A DNA stretch of 64,000 nucleotides from Rhizobium sp. Q54 (GCA_945878875.1 CAMCUC010000002.1:1-64000), one strand, 5' to 3'; positions 40,741 to 52,207 are shown, counted from the first letter of the stretch. The notes: generated by a model not told the origin, from the letters alone. Numbers and translations are program-made.

Positions 40741-42000
40741 ATGACAGCTGTCGTCAGCGCATCGGAAGACAAGAGCACTCAGGCCGGTCGGCCCATGCTC
40801 GAAGTCTGGATCATCACCATCGGCCATGCGCTGACCCATTGGTATCCCGCCACATTCTACATTCTCCTGCCGCTGATCGGCGTCGAGCTGGGCCTCAGCT
40901 ACGGCCAGATCGGCATGATCCTGACCGCGCAATATGCGGCGGGCGCGATCTCCAACCTGCCCGGCGGCATTCTGGTCGATTCCATGAGCCGCAAGGGCCT
41001 TTTGATGGCAGCCTCGCTGTTCTGGATCGGCGTTCCCTATTTCCTGATGGGCTTTTCGGACGCCTATTGGGTGCTGCTGACCTGTTCGGCGCTGATTGGC
41101 GTTGGCAACAACCTGTGGCACCCGACCGCCATTCCATGGCTTGGCCGTCGCTACCCCGAGCGCAAGGGGCTGGTCATGGCCTATCACGGCATGGGCGGCA
41201 ATGTCGGCGATGCGCTGGCACCGCTCGCGGCAGGCGCGCTTCTCACCACCTTCGCCTGGATGACGTGGCGCGACGTGGTGTTCCTGAACATCGCCCCGGG
41301 CCTCATCATGGCGGTCGCGATCCTGTGGTATCTGGGCAAGATCACCACCGAGGCCAAGCCAGTTGAGGGCGCCGCCAAACAGCGCCCGCAGCAAAAGAGC
41401 CTGAGCGAAGTGCTGTCGGCTTTGCCCGCCCTGTTTCGCAACAAAACGCTGGTGTTTTTGTCCTGCAGCTCGGCCTTCCGCTCGATGACCCAGAACGGCA
41501 TCATGGCTTTCCTGCCGCTCTATCTGGCCAAGGAGCTGGGCTACAATCCGTTGTGGGTCGGCCTCTGCATGTTCCTGTTGCAGGCGGCGGGCTTCATCGC
41601 TGCCCCCATCGCAGGCCATATGTCGGACAGACTGGGTCGCCGCAACGTCATCATGTCGTCGATGATCATGACCGGCCTCGTGCTGGCGATGATGTTCTTT
41701 GCCGGCGGCACACCGCTGTTCGTGATGTTCGTGGCGCTGCTGGGCTTCTTCCTGTTCGCCATCCGCCCAGTGCTGCAAGCCTGGCTGCTCGACGCCACCC
41801 CCAGGGACATGGGCGGCTCGGCGATTGGCGCCATGTTTGGCATTCAGGCGGTGGGCTCGGCCATCGGCCCGTTCGTCTGCGGCATGATCGCCGACAAATG
41901 GGGCCTGCTGGCGACCTTCTGGTTCCTGTCCTTGACGATCATCATCGCCAATTTGCTGGTGTTCTTCATGCCGAAGGGCGAGGGCAAGGCTGCGGCCTGA
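40741..42000 (+). CDS. MFS transporter, fosmidomycin-resistance (Fsr)-like
   Basis: A 419-residue major facilitator with 12 predicted helices and a central loop near residues 195-225. The N-terminal signature ITIGHALTHWYPATFYILLP and LPGGILVDSMSRKGLLMAAS resembles E. coli Fsr, and the second half has the GHMSDRLGRRNVIM motif A. It probably exports a small hydrophilic drug or sugar phosphate analogue; the real substrate is unknown. The ATG at 40741 has GAGGGTTGGG upstream. Confidence 0.83.
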   Translation: MTAVVSASEDKSTQAGRPMLEVWIITIGHALTHWYPATFYILLPLIGVELGLSYGQIGMILTAQYAAGAISNLPGGILVDSMSRKGLLMAASLFWIGVPYFLMGFSDAYWVLLTCSALIGVGNNLWHPTAIPWLGRRYPERKGLVMAYHGMGGNVGDALAPLAAGALLTTFAWMTWRDVVFLNIAPGLIMAVAILWYLGKITTEAKPVEGAAKQRPQQKSLSEVLSALPALFRNKTLVFLSCSSAFRSMTQNGIMAFLPLYLAKELGYNPLWVGLCMFLLQAAGFIAAPIAGHMSDRLGRRNVIMSSMIMTGLVLAMMFFAGGTPLFVMFVALLGFFLFAIRPVLQAWLLDATPRDMGGSAIGAMFGIQAVGSAIGPFVCGMIADKWGLLATFWFLSLTIIIANLLVFFMPKGEGKAAA

Positions 42001-42021
42001 GCGGGTCGGGATCTGCGTCAT

Positions 42022-42091
42022 CCCGGCGAAGGCCGGGAACCACGGCAGGCATCAAGCTCGTAGCCTGCCGTAGGTGGCGGCCTTCGCCGCC
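42022..42091. repeat. Three consecutive hairpins between the MFS gene and purD
   Basis: CCCGGC-gaag-GCCGGG (42022-42037), ACGGCAGGC/GCCTGCCGT (42042-42050, 42063-42071) and GGCGGC-cttc-GCCGCC (42076-42091). The first, with its TCATCCCGGCGAAGGCCGGGA context, belongs to a repeat type common in proteobacterial intergenic regions. Together they may also end transcription of the MFS gene. Confidence 0.65.
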
Positions 42092-42163
42092 AAGACGTAG
42101 ATACCCCAACCTTGCAGCCCCGCCCCGGCGCCTTTACACAAGCGGCTCGGTAAAGGGTCGCAC

Positions 42164-43432
42164 ATGAATGTTCTTCTGATTGGGTCCGGCGGCCGCGAAC
42201 ATGCGCTCGCCATTGCGCTTGGCGCCTCCCCGCTGCTCACGCGCCTGTTCGCCGCCCCCGGCAATCCGGGCATTGGTGAGGTCGCGCAGAACGTGGCGCT
42301 GGACGCGGCCAACCATTCAGCCGTCATCGCCTTCTGCAAGGCGCACGAGATCGACCTAGTCGTGATTGGTCCCGAAGCGCCGCTGGTGGCGGGCCTTGTG
42401 GACGATCTGACCGCGGCCGGCGTGCCAGCTTTTGGCCCCTCGAAGATCGCCGCGCAGCTTGAGGGCTCCAAGGGCTACACCAAGGATTTGTGCCGGGAAT
42501 TTTCAATCCCCACCGCCGATTACGAGCGCTTTTCCGACGCGGAAGGCGCCAAAGCCTATGCCCGCCAGCGCGGCGCGCCCATCGTTGTGAAAGCTGACGG
42601 GCTGGCAGCTGGCAAGGGCGTCGTGGTCGCCGAATCCATGGACGAGGCGGAAGCGGCCATCGACATGATTTTCGGCGGCGCGTTCGGACAGGCGGGCGCG
42701 GAAGTCGTGATCGAGGATTTTCTGGAGGGCGAGGAGACCTCGTTCTTCGCGCTCTGCGATGGCGAGTGCGCCATACCTTTCGCCTCGGCGCAGGACCACA
42801 AGCGCGTCGGCGAGGGCGATGTCGGCCCCAACACTGGCGGCATGGGCGCCTATTCGCCCGCCCCCATTATGAGCGACGCCATGTCGGCCCGCGTGATGGC
42901 TGAGATCGTCGCCCCCACAATGGCAGGCATGAAAGCGCGCGGCGCGCCCTATCGCGGCGTGTTGTTCGTGGGCCTGATGATCGGCGCGAGCGGCCCCAAG
43001 CTGATCGAGTTCAACGCCCGCTTTGGCGATCCTGAAACGCAGGTCATGCTGCCACGTCTCGATTGCGATTTGCTGCCACTGCTGCTGGCCAGCGCCACGG
43101 GGAAATTGCCGCAAGCGCCCGTCGCTTTGAAGCCGCAGTCCGCACTCACCATCGTCTATGCCGCCAACGGCTATCCCGATTCGCCGCAGCGGGGCACGGA
43201 AATTCATGGGTTGGACAATGCGCGCGCTCAAGCTGACGTGACCATCACCCACGCCGGAACAAAGCTGCAGGGCGACAAGCTCATCGCCAATGGCGGGCGC
43301 GTACTCAACGTCACGGCGTTGGGCGAAGACGTGGCCGACGCCCGGCGTAAAGCCTATGCGGCGCTCGAAATGATCGACTGGCCCGGCGGCTTTTACCGCC
43401 GCGATATTGGCTGGCGGGCGCTGGCGCGCTAA
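42164..43432 (+). CDS. purD: Phosphoribosylamine-glycine ligase
   Basis: A 422-residue ATP-grasp enzyme, the second step of purine synthesis. Family marks are [16 protein letters not shown] at the N-terminus, [54 protein letters not shown] and [12 protein letters not shown] (metal ligands). AAGGG precedes the ATG. It is alone in its orientation here, unlike the purH/purD pairs of enterics. Confidence 0.96.
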   Translation: MNVLLIGSGGREHALAIALGASPLLTRLFAAPGNPGIGEVAQNVALDAANHSAVIAFCKAHEIDLVVIGPEAPLVAGLVDDLTAAGVPAFGPSKIAAQLEGSKGYTKDLCREFSIPTADYERFSDAEGAKAYARQRGAPIVVKADGLAAGKGVVVAESMDEAEAAIDMIFGGAFGQAGAEVVIEDFLEGEETSFFALCDGECAIPFASAQDHKRVGEGDVGPNTGGMGAYSPAPIMSDAMSARVMAEIVAPTMAGMKARGAPYRGVLFVGLMIGASGPKLIEFNARFGDPETQVMLPRLDCDLLPLLLASATGKLPQAPVALKPQSALTIVYAANGYPDSPQRGTEIHGLDNARAQADVTITHAGTKLQGDKLIANGGRVLNVTALGEDVADARRKAYAALEMIDWPGGFYRRDIGWRALAR

Positions 43433-43482
43433 CGGGACTTGCTGCTAATCTCGCCCGATAAACAAAATATCGGGAGGATTAA

Positions 43483-44001
43483 ATGACCAGCGCGCCCCAA
43501 CCTGTTCGCCGCATCGTCACCGGCCATGATGCAAACGGCACAGCAAAAGCGATTATCGACGGACCAGCGCAGAACACGCGCCCCGGATCCTCGCCCGGCC
43601 AGTTCACGACGCTGATGTGGTGCACGGATTCGATGCCCACCAAAATGCCAATCGGCGAAGACGCAGAGGATATGGGCGCGCGCATTCTGGGCACTTATCC
43701 GCCCGTCAACGGATCCCGCTTCATGATCGCAGAATATCCGCCGGGCAATCATCCCCGCATGCACCGCACCGAGACGATTGACTACATCATCGTGCTCGAC
43801 GGGGAGATCGACATGGAGATGGATGAGGGCGCCATGGTGACGATGAAGCGCGGCGACGTGATGATCCAGCGCGGCACGTATCATTCATGGATCAACAGGA
43901 GCGCAGAAGTCTGCCGCATGGCATTTGTGTTGATGGACGCCGAGCCGCTGGGCATCGGCGATCCCGTGCCGCGCGGCGCCATCGTCGGCGACCACAAATA
44001 G
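43483..44001 (+). CDS. Cupin-domain protein
   Basis: A 172-residue protein with one cupin barrel (about 75-150): PPGNHPRMHRTETIDYIIVL with metal-binding H..H..E, and GDVMIQRGTYHSWINRS with a further His. This conserved-barrel type is found in dioxygenase-like and binding proteins; the substrate cannot be inferred. A strong GGGAGG site precedes the ATG. It is convergent with exoD, two bases apart. Confidence 0.85.
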   Translation: MTSAPQPVRRIVTGHDANGTAKAIIDGPAQNTRPGSSPGQFTTLMWCTDSMPTKMPIGEDAEDMGARILGTYPPVNGSRFMIAEYPPGNHPRMHRTETIDYIIVLDGEIDMEMDEGAMVTMKRGDVMIQRGTYHSWINRSAEVCRMAFVLMDAEPLGIGDPVPRGAIVGDHK

Positions 44002-44003
44002 GT

Positions 44004-44639
44004 TCAGGCGGGCAGCATCGCCCACAGCCATTCTGTGAGCGCCGCGCCGAAGATCACCAGTGCGACGTTCCACGCCACGCCAATGAAGGCGAAGATGACG
44101 CCCACCAAAATCGCCAAACCATCGCGCTCCAGCAAGCCAAAGGCGAAGATGACGATGGCGAAGGCCGGCCCCTGATTACCAAACGGGATCGGCAGCACAA
44201 GCGTCAGGCCAAGAATGAAAATCAGCGCCGCGACCACGATGGTCGCGGTGCGATCCGTCAACGCCAGCAGGCGCGGACGCAGAACTCCGTCGAGCTTCGA
44301 CATGAAGCGCTCCAGCCGCTCGATGGTGGACACCACCGCTTTGCGCGGCAAAGCGCGCTGGCGCAGAAAATCGGGCAGGGTCAAGGCCTCGCGTCCGCCG
44401 ATCATTTGCATGGCCACCAGCGTCAACGCCGTGCCGAACACCAACCCGGTCGGCAGAGCAGGCACGGGAATGAACGCAGGCAGCGCCAGCAAAAGCAAAA
44501 CCAGCCCCTGGCCGGAGCGGCCCAGCGCATCCACCAATTGCCCAAGCGTCAGGCGCTCGCCGTCGATGGAGTCAATCGCGCGACGCAAAGCGCGGCTTGT
44601 TTCCCCGCGTGGCCACGGATCTGGCGCGGCCTCAGTCAT
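44004..44639 (-). CDS. exoD: ExoD-family membrane protein
   Basis: A 211-residue inner-membrane protein of the ExoD family, named from Sinorhizobium where mutants are defective in exopolysaccharide and alkali tolerance. Three to four hydrophobic helices include GLVLLLLALPAFIPVPALPT (the family's PAFIP motif) and LGLTLVLPIPFGNQGPAFAI. The start at 44639 is chosen for the GGGAG site; an in-frame TTG lies six codons upstream. The molecular role is unknown. Confidence 0.85.
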   Translation of the reverse strand: MTEAAPDPWPRGETSRALRRAIDSIDGERLTLGQLVDALGRSGQGLVLLLLALPAFIPVPALPTGLVFGTALTLVAMQMIGGREALTLPDFLRQRALPRKAVVSTIERLERFMSKLDGVLRPRLLALTDRTATIVVAALIFILGLTLVLPIPFGNQGPAFAIVIFAFGLLERDGLAILVGVIFAFIGVAWNVALVIFGAALTEWLWAMLPA

Positions 44640-44871
44640 TACGGGCTCCCGATTCAACGAACAAGAACAATGTATACCTCAAAAAAGCGCGCAAACGCCA
44701 GAGCTTGCGCTGGAAACCGGTCGCCGACCATTCAAGTGGCGACGGCCTTGCGCTCATTCAAGCAATAGCGTTCACCCTGACACCCGAAACCTGTCGATCA
44801 TGTGACGAGCCCTTGCTAAAGAGGGACGATTCTGAAAATTGACGTTAATGTTGACGAGAGAGGCGAACGCT

Positions 44872-46008
44872 ATGTCGGACCAGAGAGGGCCAATCGGCAG
44901 CGCAGGCGATGCGCTGATCGCCCATCTCGTCGCGCAAGGCTATGAGCGGGCCGAGCCCGCCGTGCTGCAGCCGGCGCCCCTGTTCCTGGATCTGGCGGGC
45001 GAGGATATTCGCGGTCGGCTCTACATCACCTCGGATGCGTCCGGTGCCGAATTCTGCTTGCGCCCGGAGTACACCATTCCCGTCTGCCGCGATTATCTGG
45101 CGGGCTCCCGCACGGGCCAGGCTGCGGCCTATTCATATTACGGCAAGGTGTTCCGCTATCGCCCGGCAGGCTCGGGCGAGTTTGAGCAGGCAGGCCTTGA
45201 GAGCTTCGGGCGCAATGACCGCGAAGCGGCTGACGCGGAGATTCTAGCGCTGTCGCTGGAGGCCGCCCATTTTGGCGGCGCGCAGGGGCTGGCCGTGCGC
45301 TTTGGCGATGCGGGCCTGTTCACCGCTCTGCTGGCCGCGCTCGATCTGCCCCCTGTCTGGATGCGCCGCATTCGCCGCGCCCATGCGCGGGGACTTTCGC
45401 TGGCCGACCTGCTGCGGGCCAATGAGGACGCGCCGACACCCGATTATTCCGGCATGCTGGCCGCGCTTGAGGGCGTGGACCGGGCGGGCGCCCGCGCGCT
45501 CGTCGAAGACCTGCTGTCGATTGCAGGCATTTCAAGCGTTGGCGGGCGCAGCGCGTCCGAGATCGCCGAGCGCTTTCTGGAGCAATCCTCCTTGCAGGCC
45601 GGCTCCGGTTTTTCTGCCGAAAAGCAAAACGTGATCGAGGCCTGGCTCGCCATAGCGGGCGACCCCGACACATCATCCGCGCAGATGCGCGCTTTGGCGG
45701 GCGATTCAAAGCTTGATCTGTCTGCGGCCCTCGACGCCTTCGATGAGCGCCTCGGCTTTTTGGCCGCCCGCGGGCTCGACGTCTCGTCGATGAGCTTCTC
45801 GGCGCGCTTTGCCCGCGATCTTGATTATTACACCGGCTTCGTGTTCGAGGCGCACGATCCCGCCCGCACCGATGGGCGCCCGGTCGTTGGCGGCGGGCGC
45901 TATGACGGGCTGGTGCGCGCGCTTGGCGCAAGAGCCGATATTCCAGCCGTCGGCGCCGCCATCTGGTGCGAACGCCTGATCGATCCAAACGCTGGAGCAG
46001 CAGAATGA
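44872..46008 (+). CDS. hisZ: ATP phosphoribosyltransferase regulatory subunit
   Basis: A 378-residue paralogue of histidyl-tRNA synthetase without the anticodon-binding domain, which activates and feedback-controls HisG. It shows class II synthetase-like motifs: [35 protein letters not shown] and the C-terminal [33 protein letters not shown] 44872 has GAGAGG upstream; other in-frame ATGs are possible 24 bases earlier. The stop overlaps hisG (ATGA). Confidence 0.92.
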   Translation: MSDQRGPIGSAGDALIAHLVAQGYERAEPAVLQPAPLFLDLAGEDIRGRLYITSDASGAEFCLRPEYTIPVCRDYLAGSRTGQAAAYSYYGKVFRYRPAGSGEFEQAGLESFGRNDREAADAEILALSLEAAHFGGAQGLAVRFGDAGLFTALLAALDLPPVWMRRIRRAHARGLSLADLLRANEDAPTPDYSGMLAALEGVDRAGARALVEDLLSIAGISSVGGRSASEIAERFLEQSSLQAGSGFSAEKQNVIEAWLAIAGDPDTSSAQMRALAGDSKLDLSAALDAFDERLGFLAARGLDVSSMSFSARFARDLDYYTGFVFEAHDPARTDGRPVVGGGRYDGLVRALGARADIPAVGAAIWCERLIDPNAGAAE

Positions 46009-46988
46009 GCCAGACCCGCAAACCCGCGCCGCTGGTGCTGGCCGTCCCCTCCAAGGGACGCCTGCAGGAGAACGCGTTCTCGTTTTTCTCCCGCGCGGGC
46101 CTCAACTTTGTGCAGGGGCGCGGCGCACGCGATTATCGCGGCGTCCTGCGCGAAATCCCCGGCGTTGAAGTGGCCTTCCTGTCGGCCTCCGAGATCGTGC
46201 AGCAGCTTGCCTCCGGCGCCGCGCACCTTGGCGTCACCGGCGAGGACCTTGTGCGCGAAAGCCTTGCCAATTCCGAAGACCACGTGACGCTGCTCACGCC
46301 GCTGGGTTTTGGCCACGCCAACGTGATTGTGGCTGTGCCGCAGGCCTGGATCGACGTGCGCACCATGGCCGACCTTGAAGACGTGGCCGCCGCCTTCCGC
46401 GCCAGGCGGGGCGAGCGGATGCGCGTGGCCACCAAATACGTCAACAGCACACGGCGCTTTTTTGCGGAAAAAGGCGTCACTGATTATCGCATCGTGGAAT
46501 CTCTCGGCGCCACCGAGGGCGCCCCTGCGGCTGGGCAAGCCGAGCTGATCGTCGACATCACCACGACGGGCGCAACGCTGAAAGCCAACGCGCTGAAGAT
46601 CCTTGATGATGGAATTATGCTGTGCTCGCAGGCCAATCTCGTAGCCTCGCGCGCCGCCAACTGGGACTCCGGCACCCTCGACATGGCGCGCGCAATCCTG
46701 TCGCGCATTTGCGCCGAGGAAGACGCCCGCACAAGCCGCGAAGTGCGCGCCCGGATCGGCGGCGACCGCGCTTTGCTTTTGCGTGAGATCGAAGCCGCCT
46801 TTGGCGCCCGGGCGCCTTTGGGCGCAAGCACCGAATTGCTGTCGCTGGTGTGCCCTGCCGATAAAGTCTCGCCACTGGCCGACTGGCTGATATCAAGAGG
46901 GGCGGAGCACGTGCTGGTCTCAGCGCTCGATTACGTGTTCAGCGCCGTCAACCCGCTGCACCAGAAACTGGTGGACAGCTTGCGGTAA
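46005..46988 (+). CDS. hisG: ATP phosphoribosyltransferase catalytic subunit
   Basis: A 327-residue enzyme for the first step of histidine synthesis (ATP + PRPP). It has [17 protein letters not shown] at the N-terminus, [23 protein letters not shown] and the PRPP-binding [16 protein letters not shown]. HisZ-dependent HisG proteins are often about 210-230 residues; this one has an extra C-terminal part of some 90 residues but is still paired with hisZ, as in some Hyphomicrobiales. It overlaps hisZ by four bases. Confidence 0.94.
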   Translation: MSQTRKPAPLVLAVPSKGRLQENAFSFFSRAGLNFVQGRGARDYRGVLREIPGVEVAFLSASEIVQQLASGAAHLGVTGEDLVRESLANSEDHVTLLTPLGFGHANVIVAVPQAWIDVRTMADLEDVAAAFRARRGERMRVATKYVNSTRRFFAEKGVTDYRIVESLGATEGAPAAGQAELIVDITTTGATLKANALKILDDGIMLCSQANLVASRAANWDSGTLDMARAILSRICAEEDARTSREVRARIGGDRALLLREIEAAFGARAPLGASTELLSLVCPADKVSPLADWLISRGAEHVLVSALDYVFSAVNPLHQKLVDSLR

Positions 46989-47010
46989 TCTTTGGACCGC
47001 CCCTGGACCA

Positions 47011-47027
47011 GCGGACTTCCAGCCCGC
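47011..47027. repeat. Dispersed palindromic (REP-like) repeat, copy 2
   Basis: GCGGACTTCCAGCCCGC, one base off the perfect GCGGGCTTCCAGCCCGC palindrome, preceded by GGACCGCCCCTGGACC (46994-47009). It lies in the 89-base gap between the convergent hisG and ABC transporter genes. Confidence 0.7.
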
Positions 47028-47077
47028 ATCTTCCTGACTGCCGGGCTCCAACGCACGAGCTCTATCCTGCCGGCGCG

Positions 47078-49201
47078 CTAATTCGCCGCCGCCTGCGCCA
47101 CATGGCGGGGCGAGAAAGCGCCGGTCTCTTGCGCGGCCATGTCCACGCGCTCGTCGTGCAGCAACAACAGCGTGCTGCGATGGCCGATGGAGACGATCGT
47201 CGCGTTTGGCAATTCGCGCCGCAGCATGCGGTAAATATCGCCCTCCAGCGCCTCATCAAGCGCCGAGGTGGCCTCGTCGAGGAACAGCCAGTCGGGCTTG
47301 TCGAGCAAGGCGCGCGCAATCGCCAGCCGCTGTTGCTCGCCGCCGGACAGGCGCTGCGCCCACATCTCCTCGCTATCGAGCTTGTCTGCGAACGCGCCAA
47401 GACGTGCGGCCTCAAGGGCGGCGATGATGCTGGCGTCGTCATAAGAGCCCGAAAGGCCGGGATATGTCACCGCCGTGCGCAGCGTGCCGGAGGGAATATA
47501 GGGGCGCTGCGGCAGGAGCATCAGCCGCGCCGCGCCCGGCGCTTCGATGCGACCCTGTCCATAGGGCCAGATGTCGGCGATAGCGCGAAACATCGTCGAC
47601 TTGCCTGAACCCGACGGACCCGTGACCAACGTCGCGCGGCCAACCTTAAAAGTCAGCTCGTCGACCTGCACGATACGCCGTCCATCGGGCAGGAACAGCG
47701 ACAGATCGCGCAAGACGAGATCGCGCGTGGCCGATTGGCCATGCACGATGTGGGGAGCAATCGTCCCCAGCGCGCGGGCGCGGCCCATCGCCTCGCCAAA
47801 CGTGGTCAGACGATCCACCACAGCCTTGTAGCTCGCCAGCGATTGGTAGCGCGCAATGAAGAACGTCAGCGAGCCCTCCACGCGCGAGAAGGCGCCCGCC
47901 GTCTGCGTCATCACGCCGAGCGTGATCTTGTCGAGAAAATAATAGGGCGCGACGATGACGTAAGGGATCACGACGCTGGCCTGGAAATAGCCCTGCGTGA
48001 ACGTCGTCAGCTTCATGTTGCGGATCAGGATCGCATAATAATTGGCGACGATGGCCGAAAAGCGGGCGCCCAGAATCTGCCGCTCCGCAGGCTCGCCGCG
48101 CAGCAGCGCCACCTGTTCGGAATATTCGCGCAGACGCGCCAGCGAGAAGCGGAAATCGGCCTCGTAACGCTCCTGCTGGAAATCGAGCCGCACCAGCGGG
48201 CGGCCGATGCGATGGGTCAGCCATGTGCCGACAGTCGCGTAGAGCAGCGCCACCCAGAACGGGAAGCCGGGAATCACAATGTCAGTGCCCGGCAGCACGA
48301 AATCCGCCGGGATCAGCCACAGGATGATCGAGAACGACACCAGATTGCTCAAGGTCGATAGCATGCTCACCGAATAGCCATAGGTGAGGTTGATGAAGGC
48401 GCGCACGTCTTCGGCGATGCGCTGATCGGGATTGTCGGCGCCATCCCCCACAAGGTTCATGCGGTAGAGCCCGCCGCGCGCCAGCCAATTGCCCGAATAG
48501 CGCTCGGTCAGCCATTCGCGCCAGCTGATCTTGAGCACGTTCTCGAGGAACAATTCGATCAAAACCGAAACGACCGAAATCGCCGCCCAGACGCAGAACA
48601 CCCAGATCAGCAGATACCAGAACGCCTCTTCGTTCTTCTTCTGGATCGCATCGAAGAAATCGCGATTGAAAAACGACAATCGGACGTTGATGCCGACCTG
48701 CGCCTGATTGATGACGACCAGCGTAATGACAAGCGTCTTGCCCAGAGCCGCCTCGCTCATTCGGCGCACGCCGAAGGGACCAAGATGGACGTCGCGCAGA
48801 CGGTTGGCCTCAAAGAACGGATCGGCCAGCGAAGTGATCTGGCGGATGACGGGAATATAGGAAATCAGCAGCACGATGACGCCAAAGGCGGCCAGCGTGG
48901 CGGGCAGACTCGGCGGCGGCGTCAACGGCGCGAGCGCTTGCGGCCAGAAGCCCAGCGAGGCGGCGGCGAAGGCCAGCGCGACGACAGCATATTCAGCGGC
49001 GAACACGACCGAGAAAATCCGCAGGAAGGCAGAGATCGCCTGCGCCCGCCATGTGGCGAAAGCCAGAACGAAGCCCGAAGCCGCGACGCTTAGAAGCGCG
49101 CCGTCGACAGGCAGGCCCAGAACGGAGCCGCCGCCCTTGACCAGCGCCGCAACGAGACAGGCGGCGGCTGAGGCGGCCACAAAGGCGATGAAAAAAGGCA
49201 T
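47078..49201 (-). CDS. ABC transporter, fused permease and ATPase (YddA/ABCD type)
   Basis: A 707-residue half-transporter. The permease domain (about 130-450) is of the ABC_membrane_2/SbmA-BacA kind, with extra hydrophobic helices before it (1-120) and the EAA-like LREYSEQVALLRGE loop. The nucleotide-binding domain (about 490-690) has Walker A GPSGSGKST, Q-loop LLPQRPYI, signature LSGGEQQR, Walker B WLFLDEATSALDE and an H-loop GHRST. Relatives import very-long-chain fatty acids, cobalamin or peptides; the substrate here is unknown. Confidence 0.88.
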   Translation of the reverse strand: MPFFIAFVAASAAACLVAALVKGGGSVLGLPVDGALLSVAASGFVLAFATWRAQAISAFLRIFSVVFAAEYAVVALAFAAASLGFWPQALAPLTPPPSLPATLAAFGVIVLLISYIPVIRQITSLADPFFEANRLRDVHLGPFGVRRMSEAALGKTLVITLVVINQAQVGINVRLSFFNRDFFDAIQKKNEEAFWYLLIWVFCVWAAISVVSVLIELFLENVLKISWREWLTERYSGNWLARGGLYRMNLVGDGADNPDQRIAEDVRAFINLTYGYSVSMLSTLSNLVSFSIILWLIPADFVLPGTDIVIPGFPFWVALLYATVGTWLTHRIGRPLVRLDFQQERYEADFRFSLARLREYSEQVALLRGEPAERQILGARFSAIVANYYAILIRNMKLTTFTQGYFQASVVIPYVIVAPYYFLDKITLGVMTQTAGAFSRVEGSLTFFIARYQSLASYKAVVDRLTTFGEAMGRARALGTIAPHIVHGQSATRDLVLRDLSLFLPDGRRIVQVDELTFKVGRATLVTGPSGSGKSTMFRAIADIWPYGQGRIEAPGAARLMLLPQRPYIPSGTLRTAVTYPGLSGSYDDASIIAALEAARLGAFADKLDSEEMWAQRLSGGEQQRLAIARALLDKPDWLFLDEATSALDEALEGDIYRMLRRELPNATIVSIGHRSTLLLLHDERVDMAAQETGAFSPRHVAQAAAN

Positions 49202-49249
49202 GAGGAAAATCTCGCCGCGGCGCCCAATGCGCCCAAAGCAATTTTAGAC

Positions 49250-49630
49250 TTAACGGGTCGAGAGCGCCAGATCCGCGTTTTTTGCCAGCATGTCTGCGGA
49301 ATCGTTCATATCTTCGGATTCAGCGCCAGGATCGGCGTCGCCATTAATGGCGGCCACGAGGCGCGGCGAGGGCTTGAAGGTGAGAACGCGACGCGCGGAG
49401 ATGGGATATTCATGCCCCGTCTTGGGGTTGCGGCCGACGCGCGGGCGCTTGGCGCGCCCCTGGAACGTGCCGAACGCCCGCAGCTTTACGGCCTCTCCAC
49501 GCTCCAGAGCGCAGCAAATTTCTTCAAGCGCCGTTTCGACTATGCCCTTTGCCTCGACGCGGGACAGGCCGGGTCCCGCGACATACACAGCATGCAGGAG
49601 ATCCTGACGGGTAAGCGTTCTGTTTGCCAT
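49250..49630 (-). CDS. ihfA: Integration host factor alpha/HU-family protein with acidic tail
   Basis: A 126-residue DNA-bending protein. Residues 1 to about 95 are the HU/IHF fold: TLTRQDLLHAVY, EICCALERGEAVKLRAFGTF and the DNA-inserting arm RPRVGRNPKTGHEYPISARR. The match is closest to IHF-alpha. The last 30 residues (NGDADPGAESEDMNDSADML) form an acidic extension beyond the usual 100-105 residues. ATG 49630 follows AAGGGCGG; an in-frame ATG at 49651 is an alternative. Confidence 0.87.
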   Translation of the reverse strand: MANRTLTRQDLLHAVYVAGPGLSRVEAKGIVETALEEICCALERGEAVKLRAFGTFQGRAKRPRVGRNPKTGHEYPISARRVLTFKPSPRLVAAINGDADPGAESEDMNDSADMLAKNADLALSTR

Positions 49631-49977
49631 ATTGATGCCGCCCTTCGCCATAACGCTTCGTCAATATGAAACGCCCCAGCTCCAGGTTCCCTTCTTCATG
49701 CGGAGAACTCTCATGACTGCATGACTTTGCGTCACGTCGCGCCACGCCCCCGGCTTTTCTGCTACCTTGCAAATTCAACGCCTTTAAACAAGCGCCGTCA
49801 AAGGGAAAATACATAGACTTGACTTATAAATAGCTCGTTTGGAGCCGAAAAACCGTGTCTTGAGCAACACGCGATCGCACAAAAAGAAGCGCGCCGGAAA
49901 CCGACGCGCTTTTTTATTCAGAACCAGACCGGACTTGCCCGGTCTGGTCATATCGACTTTGGTCGGCCCTGGGCTTC
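49631..49977. other. Intergenic region between ihfA and groEL with terminators
   Basis: No gene is seen in these 347 bases. The part next to ihfA should hold its promoter; the part next to groEL holds two strong hairpins (49887-49948). The centre, about 49790-49850, is AT-richer. Confidence 0.6.
49887..49948 (-). terminator. Two hairpins ending groESL transcription
   Basis: ACCAGACCGG (49923-49932) pairs with CCGGTCTGGT (49939-49948), 30 bases after the groEL stop. Beyond it AAGCGCG (49887-49893) pairs with CGCGCTT (49905-49911), with inner CGG/CCG, flanked by T-rich sequence on both strands, so the second works in either direction. Confidence 0.75.
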
Positions 49978-51621
<1,644 letters not shown>

Positions 51622-51671
51622 TCAATTCTCCAAAAAAGTGTGTCGATAAGGATGCGAAAAAGGCGTGCGGT

Positions 51672-51959
51672 TCAGCCGACCACGCCCATGATGTCGCTTT
51701 CCTTCATGATCAGCAGTTCCTGACCGTCGATCTTGACCTCGGTGCCGGACCATTTGCCGAACAGAATGCGGTCGCCAGCCTTCACGTCGAGAGCGACGAG
51801 CTTGCCGGAATCATCACGCGAGCCGGGGCCTACGGCCACAACTTCACCCTCCTGGGGCTTTTCCTTGGCGCTATCGGGAATGATGATGCCGCCCTTGGAC
51901 TTCTCTTCGCCTTCGAGGCGCTTGACGACCACGCGGTCGTGCAGGGGACGAAACTTCAT
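51672..51959 (-). CDS. groES: Co-chaperonin GroES
   Basis: A 95-residue lid of the GroEL chamber: [20 protein letters not shown], mobile loop [18 protein letters not shown], and [19 protein letters not shown]. The ATG at 51959 follows AGGACACGATCTC, and the longer frame upstream is not conserved. It is the first gene of the groESL operon, about 84 bases downstream of the CIRCE element. Confidence 0.98.
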   Translation of the reverse strand: MKFRPLHDRVVVKRLEGEEKSKGGIIIPDSAKEKPQEGEVVAVGPGSRDDSGKLVALDVKAGDRILFGKWSGTEVKIDGQELLIMKESDIMGVVG

Positions 51960-52042
51960 GAGATCGTGTCCTGTGTTTTGCAGACGTTGCACTGGCCGTA
52001 GATGGCCTGCGCTGAACATCGGCTAATACGGTTACAAATGTG

Positions 52043-52069
52043 TTAGCACTCACAGGTTGCGAGTGCCAC
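52043..52069. promoter_or_regulatory. CIRCE element (HrcA operator) of groESL
   Basis: TTAGCACTC (52043-52051), nine bases, then GAGTGCCAC (52061-52069). The consensus is TTAGCACTC-N9-GAGTGCTAA; the right arm departs in its last three bases (CAC for TAA). It binds the heat-labile repressor HrcA. The gene for HrcA is not in the window. Confidence 0.9.
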
Positions 52070-52148
52070 GCCATTGGAGATAGGGAGGGGTGTGCGGGGA
52101 GTCAAGGGCGGGGGATGGGGGAGGCAAAGCCACGGCTTGCGCCGTTTT

Positions 52149-52207
52149 GCGGGCTGGAAGCCCGCGGTCCACGAAGGCGCCCTTTGGCCCGCGGGCTTCC
52201 AGCCCGC
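52149..52207. repeat. Dispersed palindromic (REP-like) repeat, inverted pair (copies 3 and 4)
   Basis: GCGGGCTGGAAGCCCGC plus GGTCC (52149-52170) and the inverted copy GGCCC plus GCGGGCTTCCAGCCCGC (52186-52207) form a 22-base inverted repeat with one mismatch. The pair can fold as one long stem or two short ones. It lies between the groES promoter region and the end of the GH15 gene. Confidence 0.8.

Noticed and set aside
44670-44768. A possible 32-residue protein between exoD and hisZ
   Set aside because: The ribosome site is poor and the composition unconvincing; it more likely belongs to the hisZ leader.
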